Origin: Mucilaginibacter sp.
GTDB taxonomy: Bacteria > Bacteroidota > Bacteroidia > Sphingobacteriales > Sphingobacteriaceae
DNA: 64,000 bases
Assembly (NCBI RefSeq): GCF_028287845.1
Contig: NZ_JAQBOW010000162.1
Span: 105,480-169,479 of the forward strand
Reading direction: 5' to 3'
Shown here in pieces: positions 1-8,456 of this stretch (the stretch's first letter is position 1; each line of letters starts with the position of its first letter). The position numbers and the translations under genes were made by a program. The notes beneath the pieces were generated by a model that did not search any database, was not told where the DNA came from, and saw only the letters and a program-made list of their open reading frames with translations.

Positions 1-818
1 CCAAACTCGTTATTGGTACCAAAAATAATATCAGACATGTAAGCGGCGCGGCGTTCTTCAGTATTTGGCTCATGTTTATCAATACAATCAACCGATAAAC
101 CATGGAACTCATATAACGGGCCCATCCACTCCGAGTCACGACGTGCCAGGTAATCATTCACCGTTACTATATGTACACCCTGTCCAGATAAAGCGTTTAA
201 GTAAGCAGGCAGTGTGGCTACCAGTGTTTTACCCTCGCCTGTTGCCATCTCTGATATTTTACCCTGATGCAATACAATACCACCAATTAGCTGTACATCA
301 TAATGTACCATATCCCAGGTAACTTCATTACCTGCAGCCAGCCACTTATTATGGTGAATAGCTTTATCGCCTTTTATAATAACATTTTGCTTTTTAGCGG
401 CAAGATCACGGTCAAACTGGGTGGCGGTAACCTCAATGGTCGCGTTATTTTTTAACCTGCGGGCAGTTTCCTTTACAACGGCAAAAGCCTCAGGTAATAA
501 ATCTAATAGTATAACTTCCAGCGCTGCATCACGGTCCTTTTGCAACTTATCTGCCTGGGTATACAGGTCAACTTTCACCTGCACATCCATATCCGGGTTG
601 TTCTCGGTCTGATCTTTAATTGCCTGTATCTCATCGTCAATTTTAGCTAATCCCTGTTTAATGGTTTCCTTAAAATCCAATGTCCTGGCTCTTAGCTCAT
701 CATTACTTATCTGATCAAGCTTGGCAAACTCGGCCTTAACTTTTTCAACCAAAGGCAAAATAGCCTTTACGTCGCGCTCTGATTTGCTTCCAAAAAGCTT
801 ACTTATGAAATTTAACAT
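1..818 (-). CDS. secA: SecA preprotein translocase ATPase, N-terminal part (runs off the window)
   Basis: This is the 5' end of secA, the cytoplasmic ATPase that drives proteins through the SecYEG channel. About 272 codons are visible. The reading starts at an ATG whose complement is at 816-818 ([16 protein letters not shown]), contains the Walker A region [20 protein letters not shown] and continues through the DEAD-domain sequence [14 protein letters not shown]. The remainder lies beyond position 1. The extra length between the N-terminal helix and the Q motif is ordinary for Bacteroidota SecA. It is divergent from purD, with a palindromic spacer between them. No Shine-Dalgarno site is visible. 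The identity is certain from these motifs. Confidence 0.96.
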   Translation of the reverse strand, partial: MLNFISKLFGSKSERDVKAILPLVEKVKAEFAKLDQISNDELRARTLDFKETIKQGLAKIDDEIQAIKDQTENNPDMDVQVKVDLYTQADKLQKDRDAALEVILLDLLPEAFAVVKETARRLKNNATIEVTATQFDRDLAAKKQNVIIKGDKAIHHNKWLAAGNEVTWDMVHYDVQLIGGIVLHQGKISEMATGEGKTLVATLPAYLNALSGQGVHIVTVNDYLARRDSEWMGPLYEFHGLSVDCIDKHEPNTEERRAAYMSDIIFGTNNEF

Positions 819-905
819 ATTTAATTTGATATGATGGCATAAACTCAATAATTGCGCCAGCGTAATTATAAAGCCATTATGACAGGCAAAGGTAAGGTTT
901 TGCAG

Positions 906-1000
906 GGGAGTATCAAGTAACTAGTAGCAAGTATCAGGTAAAATTTAGGTATTTTAACATTATAATCATCTTGCTACTTGATACTAGCTACTTGTTACTA
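906..1000. repeat. Private-word inverted repeat (word TACTTGATAC)
   Basis: The spacer between divergent secA and purD contains repeats of a short word. The left part has GTATCAAGTAACTAGTAGC and further AAGTATCAGG. The right part, 969-998, has the reverse sense, TTGCTACTTGATACTAGC followed by TACTTGTTACT. The arms pair imperfectly around an AT-rich loop. The same word recurs at 3419-3538. Unlike most elements of this kind here, it is not at a 3' end. Confidence 0.8.
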
Positions 1001-1006
1001 AACTTC

Positions 1007-1014
1007 TATCTTTG
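1007..1014 (+). promoter_or_regulatory. Candidate -7 box (TATCTTTG) of purD
   Basis: TATCTTTG matches the Bacteroidota -7 consensus TAnnTTTG and ends six bases before the purD ATG at 1021. No TTG is seen at the usual -33 distance. If real, transcription would start at or very near the start codon. Confidence 0.45.
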
Positions 1015-1020
1015 CCCCCT

Positions 1021-2295
1021 ATGAACATCCTGATCCTCGGCTCGGGCGGAAGGGAAAGCGCCTTCGCCTGGAAATTAGCACAAAGCCCAAAATGCAGTAA
1101 ACTTTTTATTGCGCCCGGTAACGCGGGTACCGGTCAATACGGCACCAATGTAAACATTGCCGTAAACGATTTTGAAAGCATTAAACAATGTGTTTTAACT
1201 AATAGCATTGATTTGGTATTGGTTGGCCCTGAGGAACCTTTAGTTAGAGGCATTCATGACTTTTTCCTGGCGGATGAACAGTTGAAAAACGTGCCGGTTA
1301 TTGGTCCGCAGGCCGAGGGTGCACAGTTAGAGGGCAGCAAGGATTTTTCTAAGCAGTTTATGGAGAGGCACAACATCCCTGCAGCCACATCAAAAACCTT
1401 TACCCGCGATACTTTACAGGAGGGTTTTGATTATTTACCAACCATAGGCCTACCCATAGTTTTAAAAGCCGATGGATTGGCTGCGGGCAAAGGCGTATTA
1501 ATTTGCCTTACCGTACAAGAGGCCCAACAAGAGCTAATAGAAATGCTTACCGAAGCCAAGTTTGGCGACGCCAGTTCGAAAGTGGTGGTTGAACAGTTTT
1601 TACAAGGCATAGAGCTATCGGTATTTGTATTGACCGATGGCAATAATTATAAAATATTACCATCAGCCAAAGATTATAAACGTATTGGCGAAGGCGACAC
1701 CGGTTTAAACACCGGCGGCATGGGTTCTGTTTCCCCGGTTCCTTTTGCGGATGCCGAGTTTATTAAAAAGGTTGAAGATAGGGTGATCATCCCTACTATA
1801 GAAGGTTTAAAACAGGAAGGTATCCCTTACAAGGGTTTTATCTTCATTGGCCTGATGAATTGCGGCGGCGACCCCTACATGATAGAATACAATTGCCGCA
1901 TGGGCGACCCGGAAACAGAGAGTGTTTTACCACGCATAGAATCCGATTTTGTTGAGCTGCTGTTAGGCGTAGCCGAAGGAAACCTAAACGAGAAAGAACT
2001 CATCATATCCAACAAAGTTGCTGCAACAGTAGTTTGTGTTGCAGGCGGCTACCCCGGCGAATATCTAAAGAACAAAGCTATCAGCGGTATGGAGAATGTA
2101 CGCGGTTCGCACGTTTTCCAGGCAGGTACAACACAACAAGGCGAAGATATATTAGCAACCGGTGGCCGTGTTTTAGCAATTACATCCTTACAAGATAATA
2201 TGTTTGATGCGCTGCAACAAGCTACTGCCGATGCCAGCAGGATCTATTATGACGGCTGCTATTTTAGGAAAGATATTGGGTTTGATTTGATATAA
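1021..2295 (+). CDS. purD: Phosphoribosylamine--glycine ligase (GAR synthetase)
   Basis: PurD joins glycine to 5-phosphoribosylamine with ATP in the second step of de novo purine synthesis, in the cytoplasm. The product has 424 residues, the normal length. The N domain opens with MNILILGSGGRE (P-loop-like GSGGRE at 7-12). The ATP-grasp core includes the GLAAGKGV lid (residues 154-161), NTGGMGSVSP and the metal-binding stretch MIEYNCRMGDPETE. I start it at 1021 because family members begin exactly MN-I-L-I-L-G-S-G-G-R-E. A TTG three codons upstream lies inside the promoter box. It is a single gene, convergent with atpG, with a 30-bp inverted repeat and a terminator between them. Confidence 0.97.
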   Translation: MNILILGSGGRESAFAWKLAQSPKCSKLFIAPGNAGTGQYGTNVNIAVNDFESIKQCVLTNSIDLVLVGPEEPLVRGIHDFFLADEQLKNVPVIGPQAEGAQLEGSKDFSKQFMERHNIPAATSKTFTRDTLQEGFDYLPTIGLPIVLKADGLAAGKGVLICLTVQEAQQELIEMLTEAKFGDASSKVVVEQFLQGIELSVFVLTDGNNYKILPSAKDYKRIGEGDTGLNTGGMGSVSPVPFADAEFIKKVEDRVIIPTIEGLKQEGIPYKGFIFIGLMNCGGDPYMIEYNCRMGDPETESVLPRIESDFVELLLGVAEGNLNEKELIISNKVAATVVCVAGGYPGEYLKNKAISGMENVRGSHVFQAGTTQQGEDILATGGRVLAITSLQDNMFDALQQATADASRIYYDGCYFRKDIGFDLI

Positions 2296-2321
2296 GCCAG
2301 CCTTACCATAACCATAACAAC

Positions 2322-2461
2322 CGCGTCATTGCGAGGAACGAAGCAATCTCTACAACAGACATTCAATAAGATAGATTTCATTTATTGTATAATACTACTA
2401 ACAGACATCCTGCAATTTGATTTGCATGTGCAGAGATTGCTTCGTTCCTCGCAATGACGCG
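2322..2461. repeat. Palindromic element with perfect 30-bp inverted arms (GTCATTGCGAGGAACGAAGC family)
   Basis: Arms at 2322-2351 and 2432-2461 are perfect reverse complements over 30 bases, separated by 80 bases of AT-rich sequence. The arm core is TCATTGCGAGGAACGAAGCA. It lies in the convergent spacer between purD and atpG. It carries no ORF, so it is MITE-like or REP-like. The arm is related to the TGTCATTTCGA elements at 13528, 35035 and 48617. Confidence 0.85.
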
Positions 2462-2462
2462 T

Positions 2463-2495
2463 GAAAATAAAAAAAGCTTCCTGAAATCAGGAAGC
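2463..2495 (-). terminator. Rho-independent terminator of the atp operon
   Basis: The hairpin GCTTCCTGA-aa-TCAGGAAGC (2476-2495) is followed, on the minus strand, by a run of eight T and further T-rich sequence. It lies 26 bases after the atpG stop codon. It has fewer T on the plus side, so it may stop purD transcripts less well. Confidence 0.85.
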
Positions 2496-2521
2496 CTTTC
2501 TAATATCTAAACTTATTATTT

Positions 2522-3409
2522 TTAATTTGATGACAACGCCGCTGCGCCACTTACAATTTCGGTAAGCTCGGTGGTGATAGCTGCCTGGCGGGCCTGGTTG
2601 TAAGCTAATTTTAATGCTTTCAACAAGTCGCCTGCGTTTTCTGTTGCTTTATCCATTGCGGTCATACGGGCACCATGCTCAGAAGCTACAGAATCTAATA
2701 CCGCGCGATACAATTGTATCTTGATATTTTTTGGTATCAGCTCTGCAACAATTTCTTCTTGTGATGGCTCCAGTATATAATCAACCTGCGCTGTTTTTAC
2801 TTCGTCTTTTTTAAGCTCGGTTTTTGGTACCGGTAACAATTGCTCGGTTATCAAAAATTGCATTGCCGCGTTTTTAAAGTGGTTGTACACAATTTCAACA
2901 CGGTCATACTGTCCTTTTAAAAAGCCTTCCATAATGCTTTCGGTAATTAACGAGGCATTAGCAAAGTTTAAGTTATTGTACAGCTCATTATTGTTACCAA
3001 TAACATTGTATTTACGGCGCTCATAAAACTCCTGCGATTTTTTACCGATAGCAACTATAGAAACGTTACCCGCTTTTAACTGCTCGCTGTATTTCTCGGC
3101 AATCAGGTTATTTGCAGTTTTCATAACGTTAGCGTTAAAAGCACCTGCCAGTCCGCGGTTTGATGATACTGCTACTATCAATACCTTAACAGGCTCACGC
3201 TGCTGTAAAAAAGGCGACGAACCATCCTCTAAACTTGCAGACAAGTTTGACAATAATTCCTTCAGCTTACTTGCATATGGGCGTAATTGTACAATAGCGT
3301 TGGTAGCACGTTTCAACTTAGCTGCCGAAACCATTTTCATGGCCTTGGTGATCTGCTGCGTTGACGATACCGACGATATCCTGTTTCTTACTTCTTTTAA
3401 ATTAGCCAT
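2522..3409 (-). CDS. atpG: ATP synthase F1 subunit gamma
   Basis: The gamma subunit is the central rotor shaft of F1. The product has 295 residues. It opens MANLKEVRNRISSV and contains the long N-terminal coiled-coil helix (QQITKAMKMVSAAKLKRA). It ends with the conserved C-terminal helix (ARQAAITTELTEIVSGAAAL) that enters the alpha-beta ring. I start it at 3409. The frame can be extended 13 codons upstream to 3448, but that extension is only translation of the palindromic repeat and does not match the family. It is the last gene of the operon, separated from atpA by the repeat and closed by a strong terminator. The beta and epsilon genes are not in this window. Confidence 0.97.
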   Translation of the reverse strand: MANLKEVRNRISSVSSTQQITKAMKMVSAAKLKRATNAIVQLRPYASKLKELLSNLSASLEDGSSPFLQQREPVKVLIVAVSSNRGLAGAFNANVMKTANNLIAEKYSEQLKAGNVSIVAIGKKSQEFYERRKYNVIGNNNELYNNLNFANASLITESIMEGFLKGQYDRVEIVYNHFKNAAMQFLITEQLLPVPKTELKKDEVKTAQVDYILEPSQEEIVAELIPKNIKIQLYRAVLDSVASEHGARMTAMDKATENAGDLLKALKLAYNQARQAAITTELTEIVSGAAALSSN

Positions 3410-3418
3410 TCTTTTTTT

Positions 3419-3538
3419 GAGTATTAAGTATCGAGTATCAAGTAGCAAGACTTAAATACCCAATACTAATCACTTTATTCATCAAGTAAGAATCAAATCT
3501 TGTTACTTGATACTAACTACTTGATACCAGCTACTAAT
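3419..3538. repeat. Private-word inverted repeat between atpA and atpG
   Basis: The left arm AGTATCAAGTAGCAAG and the complement of the right arm AGTATCAAGTAACAAG match in 15 of 16 positions. Extra copies of TACTTGATAC and GTATTAAGTATCGAG surround them. The element overlaps the TAG stop codon of atpA. It uses the same word as the secA-purD spacer 2.5 kb away. Confidence 0.82.
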
Positions 3539-5111
3539 TGTAATTCGCTACCAGTTCTTTAGCTACTGTTTCCAGTACGCTTGTTAGCTGGTCATCAAAC
3601 TTGCCTGCTTTTAATGCAGCAAGCACTTCGGGATGACGCATTTCTAACTGGGTTGTAAATTCGCTTTCAAACTCACGTATTTTATTTACCGGTACAGCAC
3701 GCATAAGGTTTTTAGTACCTAAGTAAATAATGGCTACCTGTTTTTCAACAGATACCGGCGAATACTGACCTTGTTTTAGTATCTCTACGTTACGCGCACC
3801 TTTATCAAGTACGTTTTTAGTAGAAGCATCTAAGTCTGATCCAAATTTTGAGAAAGCTTCCAGCTCACGGTATTGTGCCTGGTCAAGTTTTAAAGTACCT
3901 GCTACTTTCTTCATTGATTTGATCTGCGCGTTACCACCTACACGTGATACCGAAATACCCACGTTAATAGCCGGACGAACACCAGCGTTAAACAAGTTAG
4001 ACTCCAGGAATATTTGTCCGTCGGTAATTGAAATTACGTTGGTTGGGATATAGGCTGATACGTCGCCTGCTTGTGTTTCAATGATAGGCAAAGCTGTTAA
4101 TGAACCGCCACCTTTTACTATGCTGCGGATAGACTCCGGCAAATCATTCATCGCTTGCGCGATAGAATCATTGGCGTTGATCTTGGCGGCACGTTCTAAT
4201 AAACGGCTGTGCAGATAAAACACGTCGCCCGGATAAGCCTCACGGCCTGGTGGACGACGTAATAATAAAGATACTTCACGATAAGCAACCGCTTGTTTAG
4301 ACAAGTCATCATAAACAATTAATGCCGGGCGACCGGTATCGCGGAAATACTCGCCGATAGCGGCACCTGCAAACGGAGCAAAGAATTGCATGGTTGCAGA
4401 GTCTGAAGCGTTAGCAGCAACAATGATAGAATAAGGCATAGCACCTTTTTCTTCCAGCGCGCGTACAATGTTTGCAACTGTAGAAGCCTTTTGGCCACAA
4501 GCTACATATATACAGATAACCGGCTTACCGGCATCATAAAATTCTTTTTGGTTGATGATGGTATCAATACACACCGCAGTTTTACCTGTCTGGCGATCGC
4601 CAATTACCAGCTCACGTTGTCCGCGGCCGATAGGGATCATGGCATCAATAGCTTTAATACCTGTTTGCAAAGGCTCTGTAACCGGCTGACGGTAGATAAC
4701 ACCCGGAGCTTTACGCTCTAAAGGCATTTCATAAGTCTGTCCGGCAATTGGTCCTTTACCATCAATAGGTGCACCTAACGTGTTAACAACACGGCCAAGC
4801 ATACCTTCACCTACGTTTATAGAGGCAATTTTACGGGTACGTTTAACAGTATCGCCTTCTTTAATTTCGTCGCTCTGTCCCAACAATACAACACCCACGT
4901 TATCTTCTTCCAAGTTTAATACAATGCCTTGTAAGCCATTGTCAAACTCAACTAACTCGCCTGATTGCACTTTTGTTAAACCGTAAACGCGTGCAATACC
5001 ATCACCCACCTGGAGTACGGTACCCACTTCTTCTAATTCAGATTCTGACTTGAAACCCGCCAACTGCTGACGCAAAATTGCCGATACTTCATCTGGTCTT
5101 ACCTCTACCAT
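3534..5111 (-). CDS. atpA: ATP synthase F1 subunit alpha
   Basis: Alpha is the non-catalytic nucleotide-binding subunit of F1, present in three copies. The product has 525 residues, starting [17 protein letters not shown]. The beta-barrel domain covers roughly residues 25-95. The Walker A loop GDRQTGKT is at 171-178. The signature [21 protein letters not shown] and the arginine-containing [13 protein letters not shown] follow. The spacing to atpH upstream is 34 bases. Downstream, the TAG stop is part of an inverted repeat before atpG. Confidence 0.98.
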   Translation of the reverse strand: MVEVRPDEVSAILRQQLAGFKSESELEEVGTVLQVGDGIARVYGLTKVQSGELVEFDNGLQGIVLNLEEDNVGVVLLGQSDEIKEGDTVKRTRKIASINVGEGMLGRVVNTLGAPIDGKGPIAGQTYEMPLERKAPGVIYRQPVTEPLQTGIKAIDAMIPIGRGQRELVIGDRQTGKTAVCIDTIINQKEFYDAGKPVICIYVACGQKASTVANIVRALEEKGAMPYSIIVAANASDSATMQFFAPFAGAAIGEYFRDTGRPALIVYDDLSKQAVAYREVSLLLRRPPGREAYPGDVFYLHSRLLERAAKINANDSIAQAMNDLPESIRSIVKGGGSLTALPIIETQAGDVSAYIPTNVISITDGQIFLESNLFNAGVRPAINVGISVSRVGGNAQIKSMKKVAGTLKLDQAQYRELEAFSKFGSDLDASTKNVLDKGARNVEILKQGQYSPVSVEKQVAIIYLGTKNLMRAVPVNKIREFESEFTTQLEMRHPEVLAALKAGKFDDQLTSVLETVAKELVANYN

Positions 5112-5145
5112 AGTTTATTTTAATTTTGAGATTTTATTTATTTTA

Positions 5146-5691
5146 TTAAACAATGCCTTGGGCAAAGTTCTTTTTCAATTTCTTTAAGTTGCTTACAATA
5201 CTGGTATCTATCTGCCTGTCGCCAACGGTTAATACAAAACCGCCAATCAGCGTTGCATCTACCCTTTCTTCTAATACCACTTCGCCGCCTACCGTTGCTT
5301 TTACCTCGGCCAATATCTTAGCCTTGTTAGCTGCTGATAATGGCGTAGCTGATACTACTGTAGCCTGGGTAATGTGTTTTATAAAGTCATACTGGTTAAT
5401 AAACTCGTGCGCTGTAGCGTATAAAACTTCGCCACGACCCTTGTTTATCATCAGCTTAAAAAACGCGATAGATATTTTATTCACCTTACCTTCAAATAAC
5501 CCGGTCAGGATATTTAATTTTTTTTGATGAGATATGATAGGATTACCTAAAACTGCAATTAGCTGCGGGTTTGCCTTTAAGGTTTTCAGGAAAAATACCA
5601 TATCATTATTTAAATCTTCCAAAGCGTTTTGCTCTTGCGAAAGATCAATCAATGATTTGGCGTACCTGGCTGCTACCGTTAATTCTGACAT
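5146..5691 (-). CDS. atpH: ATP synthase F1 subunit delta (OSCP)
   Basis: Delta links the top of F1 to the peripheral b stalk. The product has 181 residues, the usual length. It starts MSELTVAARYAKSLIDL, the typical ARRYAxAL-like opening, and ends with the conserved segment LIGGFVLTVGDRQIDTSIVSNLKKL. It lies between atpF (125 bases upstream, filled by a palindromic spacer) and atpA (34 bases downstream). Confidence 0.96.
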   Translation of the reverse strand: MSELTVAARYAKSLIDLSQEQNALEDLNNDMVFFLKTLKANPQLIAVLGNPIISHQKKLNILTGLFEGKVNKISIAFFKLMINKGRGEVLYATAHEFINQYDFIKHITQATVVSATPLSAANKAKILAEVKATVGGEVVLEERVDATLIGGFVLTVGDRQIDTSIVSNLKKLKKNFAQGIV

Positions 5692-5696
5692 TTTTT

Positions 5697-5816
5697 ATTT
5701 CGGATTTCGGATGTTCAATTTCGAATTTACTTATCCTTTAATTCACGTATTTAATTATTTATTCAAACTTCAATTTCCAACTTCTAAATCCGAAATCGAA
5801 AATCCGAAATTCGATA
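5697..5816. repeat. Private-word inverted repeat between atpF and atpH (word ATTTCGGATTT)
   Basis: ATTTCGGATTTCGG at 5697-5710 pairs with AAATCCGAAAT at 5786-5796 and again at 5800-5810. A further TTCGAATTT/AAATTCGA pair is nearby. The element fills the spacer from the atpF stop codon almost to the atpH start. Confidence 0.8.
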
Positions 5817-6308
5817 TTATAATTTTACTTCTTTTAAAAGCTGGCTCACCAACTCGTCTTGTTTTGCCTGATCTGCAAATTGCTGTTTCAATACTTTCTC
5901 AGCAATTTCTAATGATAATGAAGCTACCTGGTTCTTAACATCAGCCATAGCAATAGCTTTTTGGTTGTTAATTTCAACACGGGCAAGCTCTATCATGCGC
6001 GCACCTTCTGTATGTGCAGCTTCTTTAGCATCGCCAATAATCTGGTCCTTAACTTTTTTAGCTTCATGTAGTATCAGATCACGCTCAACACGTGCCTGCT
6101 TTAACAACACTTCGTTTTCATTAGTTAAACGGGCCATTTCATCTTTAGCGGCTTCAGCTTTGCGCAATGAGTCTTCAATAAAGCGTTCTCTATCATCAAT
6201 GGCGCCCATAATAGGCTTCCAGGCAAATTTAGCAAGCAGGAAAAACAGCACTAAAAATGATACCGTAGTCCAGAATACTAAGCCAATTTCGGGGGTAACT
6301 AATTCCAT
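5817..6308 (-). CDS. atpF: ATP synthase F0 subunit b
   Basis: Subunit b forms the peripheral stator stalk as a dimer. The product has 163 residues, starting MELVTPEIGLVFWTTVSF. A single membrane helix covers about residues 8-28. A long charged coiled coil with many Glu, Lys and Ala follows (DDRERFIEDSLRKAEAAKDE), and the C-terminal LxIAEKVLKQQF segment binds delta. It follows atpE after a 95-base spacer that holds a perfect 14-bp hairpin. Confidence 0.96.
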   Translation of the reverse strand: MELVTPEIGLVFWTTVSFLVLFFLLAKFAWKPIMGAIDDRERFIEDSLRKAEAAKDEMARLTNENEVLLKQARVERDLILHEAKKVKDQIIGDAKEAAHTEGARMIELARVEINNQKAIAMADVKNQVASLSLEIAEKVLKQQFADQAKQDELVSQLLKEVKL

Positions 6309-6344
6309 TTTTATATTTTAGAAATTTTTAATTCAACTTTTTAA

Positions 6345-6383
6345 ATAACCTTACCTGTTGCCAACCGCTACAGGTAAGGTTAT
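6345..6383 (-). promoter_or_regulatory. Perfect 14-bp hairpin in the atpE-atpF spacer
   Basis: ATAACCTTACCTGT (6345-6358) and ACAGGTAAGGTTAT (6370-6383) are exact complements around an 11-base loop. On the transcribed (minus) strand it lies about 20 bases after the atpE stop and is followed by TTTAAAAAG rather than a pure U-run. It therefore looks more like a 3'-end protector or partial attenuator than a full terminator. It could let the c subunit be made in excess over b. Confidence 0.75.
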
Positions 6384-6403
6384 GTTTCTTCTTTAAGGAT
6401 TGA

Positions 6404-6652
<249 letters not shown>

Positions 6653-6659
6653 TTACTAA

Positions 6660-7757
6660 TTAATGATGAGCTTCCTCAATTGCCGTACCTATAAACAAGG
6701 CGGTTAACAACGTAAAAATGAAAGCCTGCAATGCAGCAACCAATAATTCCAACACATCCATAAATACTACGAATGCAACTGATACCGGTGCTATGTATAA
6801 AGATTTGAAAACAAATATTAATGATATTAAGCTTAACACAATAATGTGGCCCGCCGTAATGTTGGCAAACAAACGAATCATTAACGCAAACGGACGCGAT
6901 ATAATACCTACCAACTCTATAACCCACCATAACGGCCATATCCAAACAGGCACATCAGCCGGAACAAAAATATGTTTCCAGTAATGTTTGTTGCCGTTTA
7001 AATTAACCAGTATTAAAGTTATTAACGCCAGTACAAATGTTACTGCTATATTACCGGTAAGGTTTGACCCCCCGGGAAAGAAAGGCACTAAGCCAATCAG
7101 GTTATTTATCCATATAAAAAAAAATACCGTTAACAGCAAAGGCATAAACCTGCGGTATTTATAACCGATGTTTGGGCGGGCAATATCATCCCTTACAAAA
7201 AGAATAATTGGCTCCATAAAAGACTGTAAGCCTTTTGGCGCCTGACCCTGGCGCTTTTTATAGGCTGATGATACCGCAATAAATATAATAACTAAAAACA
7301 GGATAGACATCCACATACTTATTACGTTGCGGGTAATAGAAAAATCTATCAGCGAGCTATTCAACTTTAATATGGTGGCGCTTGCTAATAAAGTATTATT
7401 TGCACCAACAATATTTACTTTATCATTTATTAAACGATAGGTGTAATATTTACCAACATAATCTGCTTTACCATGCTCAAAACGAGCTGCCGAAAAAACC
7501 TCAAAACCTTTATCGGTATACAAAATAACCGGTAACGGAACAGACGTGTTTCCTAAAATATGGAAAGAGTGCGAATCGGCAATGTGTTCTAAAATAACCT
7601 CGCTTGGTTCAAACTTTTTTTCAACCGCGTTTTCAACGCTTTCAGAGGTTTTTTCTTGCGAAAATACCGGTGCAGAAAACGCCGTTAGTACTAAAAAAAC
7701 GCAGAAAATCTGCAGGAGTGTAAAAATTTTTGATTTCAAAATTGACCTTTTATACAT
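6660..7757 (-). CDS. atpB: ATP synthase F0 subunit a with long N-terminal extension
   Basis: Subunit a supplies the two proton half-channels. The product has 365 residues, over 100 more than the E. coli type. The extra part is N-terminal: a cleavable-looking signal (ILKSKIFTLLQIFCVFLVLTAF...VFSQ) followed by a soluble domain of about 100 residues. The canonical membrane part begins near residue 130 and contains GLVPFFPGG and the essential-arginine helix ALMIRLFANITAGH. Such extensions are common in Bacteroidota. Its start is ATG at 7757, 14 bases after the preceding small gene. Confidence 0.95.
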   Translation of the reverse strand: MYKRSILKSKIFTLLQIFCVFLVLTAFSAPVFSQEKTSESVENAVEKKFEPSEVILEHIADSHSFHILGNTSVPLPVILYTDKGFEVFSAARFEHGKADYVGKYYTYRLINDKVNIVGANNTLLASATILKLNSSLIDFSITRNVISMWMSILFLVIIFIAVSSAYKKRQGQAPKGLQSFMEPIILFVRDDIARPNIGYKYRRFMPLLLTVFFFIWINNLIGLVPFFPGGSNLTGNIAVTFVLALITLILVNLNGNKHYWKHIFVPADVPVWIWPLWWVIELVGIISRPFALMIRLFANITAGHIIVLSLISLIFVFKSLYIAPVSVAFVVFMDVLELLVAALQAFIFTLLTALFIGTAIEEAHH

Positions 7758-7771
7758 CTAAATAAAGTTTT

Positions 7772-8158
7772 TTACTTTAAATTTTGGTTGCGCAAGTTAC
7801 GCAACAAAACATAAACTTCAAAGGCCGTATTTAAGAAATATAAGTAAAAGAAATTACCCATAAAAACAGCCTTGTCCACCTTATGTTTTAGTACAAAAAC
7901 CAGGATAAAAATTAAGCAGGCAAACAGCTTAAAAGCGGTAGCACCCATAAAATATTGGGCATACATTTCGGGATCTATGGCTTGCCCTACAAGGATAGCT
8001 ATCAACACAATTAATGTTAATATAGATATAAATGCAAACAGCCCCCAAAACTGAGGTATTAAATAACTTTGATTGCCTGAATATATTAGATACAAAGGCC
8101 CTGCTGCCATTATTATTGTAAATATTATAAAAGGGTAAATTTTAGTAAGAATTTTCAA
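7772..8158 (-). CDS. Small four-helix membrane protein of the ATP synthase operon (function unknown)
   Basis: A 128-residue hydrophobic protein with about four membrane helices (IYPFIIFTIIMAAGPLYLIY, FWGLFAFISILTLIVLIAILV, FMGATAFKLFACLIFILVFVL, FFYLYFLNTAFEVYVLL). I place the start at a TTG (8158) that overlaps the stop codon of the upstream gene as TTGA, suggesting translational coupling. A longer frame to 8230 would overlap the neighbour by 76 bases and has no sensible N-terminus. The position corresponds to the AtpI/AtpR-like helper genes of other operons, so a role in F0 assembly or c-ring insertion is a guess. Confidence 0.75.
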   Translation of the reverse strand: MKILTKIYPFIIFTIIMAAGPLYLIYSGNQSYLIPQFWGLFAFISILTLIVLIAILVGQAIDPEMYAQYFMGATAFKLFACLIFILVFVLKHKVDKAVFMGNFFYLYFLNTAFEVYVLLRNLRNQNLK

Positions 8159-8385
8159 TTTTTTAAAGATCTGATAATAATGAATAATGAAATAAAAACA
8201 CCGGTTAATGATAATGCGGCGGTTGCCCATTTAGTGGCATGGTTTGCCGCTTCATCAATTTTATAGCCGGCAAAGGTAAACAAACCAATAATAGCTATCA
8301 TCTGGAAAGCAATGCCTATAAACTTAGAATAATTGGTTCCCGGGCCGTTATCATCCGAATTGCCGGTAGGTTCATTTTTAGCCAT
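8155..8385 (-). CDS. AtpI/AtpZ-like small membrane protein
   Basis: A 76-residue protein at the head of the ATP synthase operon. After a polar N-terminus (MAKNEPTGNSDDNGPGTNYSKF) come two membrane helices: GIAFQMIAIIGLFTFAGYKIDE and AALSLTGVFISLFIIIRSLK. The two-helix layout, with the AGYxID motif between the helices, is that of the AtpZ/AtpI (F0F1-ATPase-associated) family, thought to assist c-ring assembly or magnesium handling. The start is ATG at 8385; a TTG two codons earlier is less likely. A TAAATTTG box lies three bases upstream. Confidence 0.82.
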   Translation of the reverse strand: MAKNEPTGNSDDNGPGTNYSKFIGIAFQMIAIIGLFTFAGYKIDEAANHATKWATAALSLTGVFISLFIIIRSLKN

Positions 8386-8388
8386 GCG

Positions 8389-8396
8389 CAAATTTA
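8389..8396 (-). promoter_or_regulatory. Candidate -7 box (TAAATTTG) of the atp operon
   Basis: On the minus strand TAAATTTG matches TAnnTTTG and lies three bases before the first ATG of the operon. No -33 TTG is found at the expected distance. The resulting transcript would be leaderless or nearly so. Confidence 0.4.
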
Positions 8397-8456
8397 TTAA
8401 ATCCTATTGCATAATCTTTACTAAATTAGCAAGGCTTTTAAAACCACTGTTCGATC

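Noticed and set aside
2322..2461. Insertion-sequence remnant with transposase
   Set aside because: The arms are good inverted repeats, but the 80 bases between them have no coding capacity, so only a non-autonomous element can be claimed.
3410..3448. 13-codon upstream extension of atpG
   Set aside because: It is translation of the private-word palindrome, and gamma subunits begin MANLKE-like at 3409.
4491..5527. Several plus-strand frames within atpA and atpH
   Set aside because: They are antisense shadows of strongly conserved ATP synthase genes.
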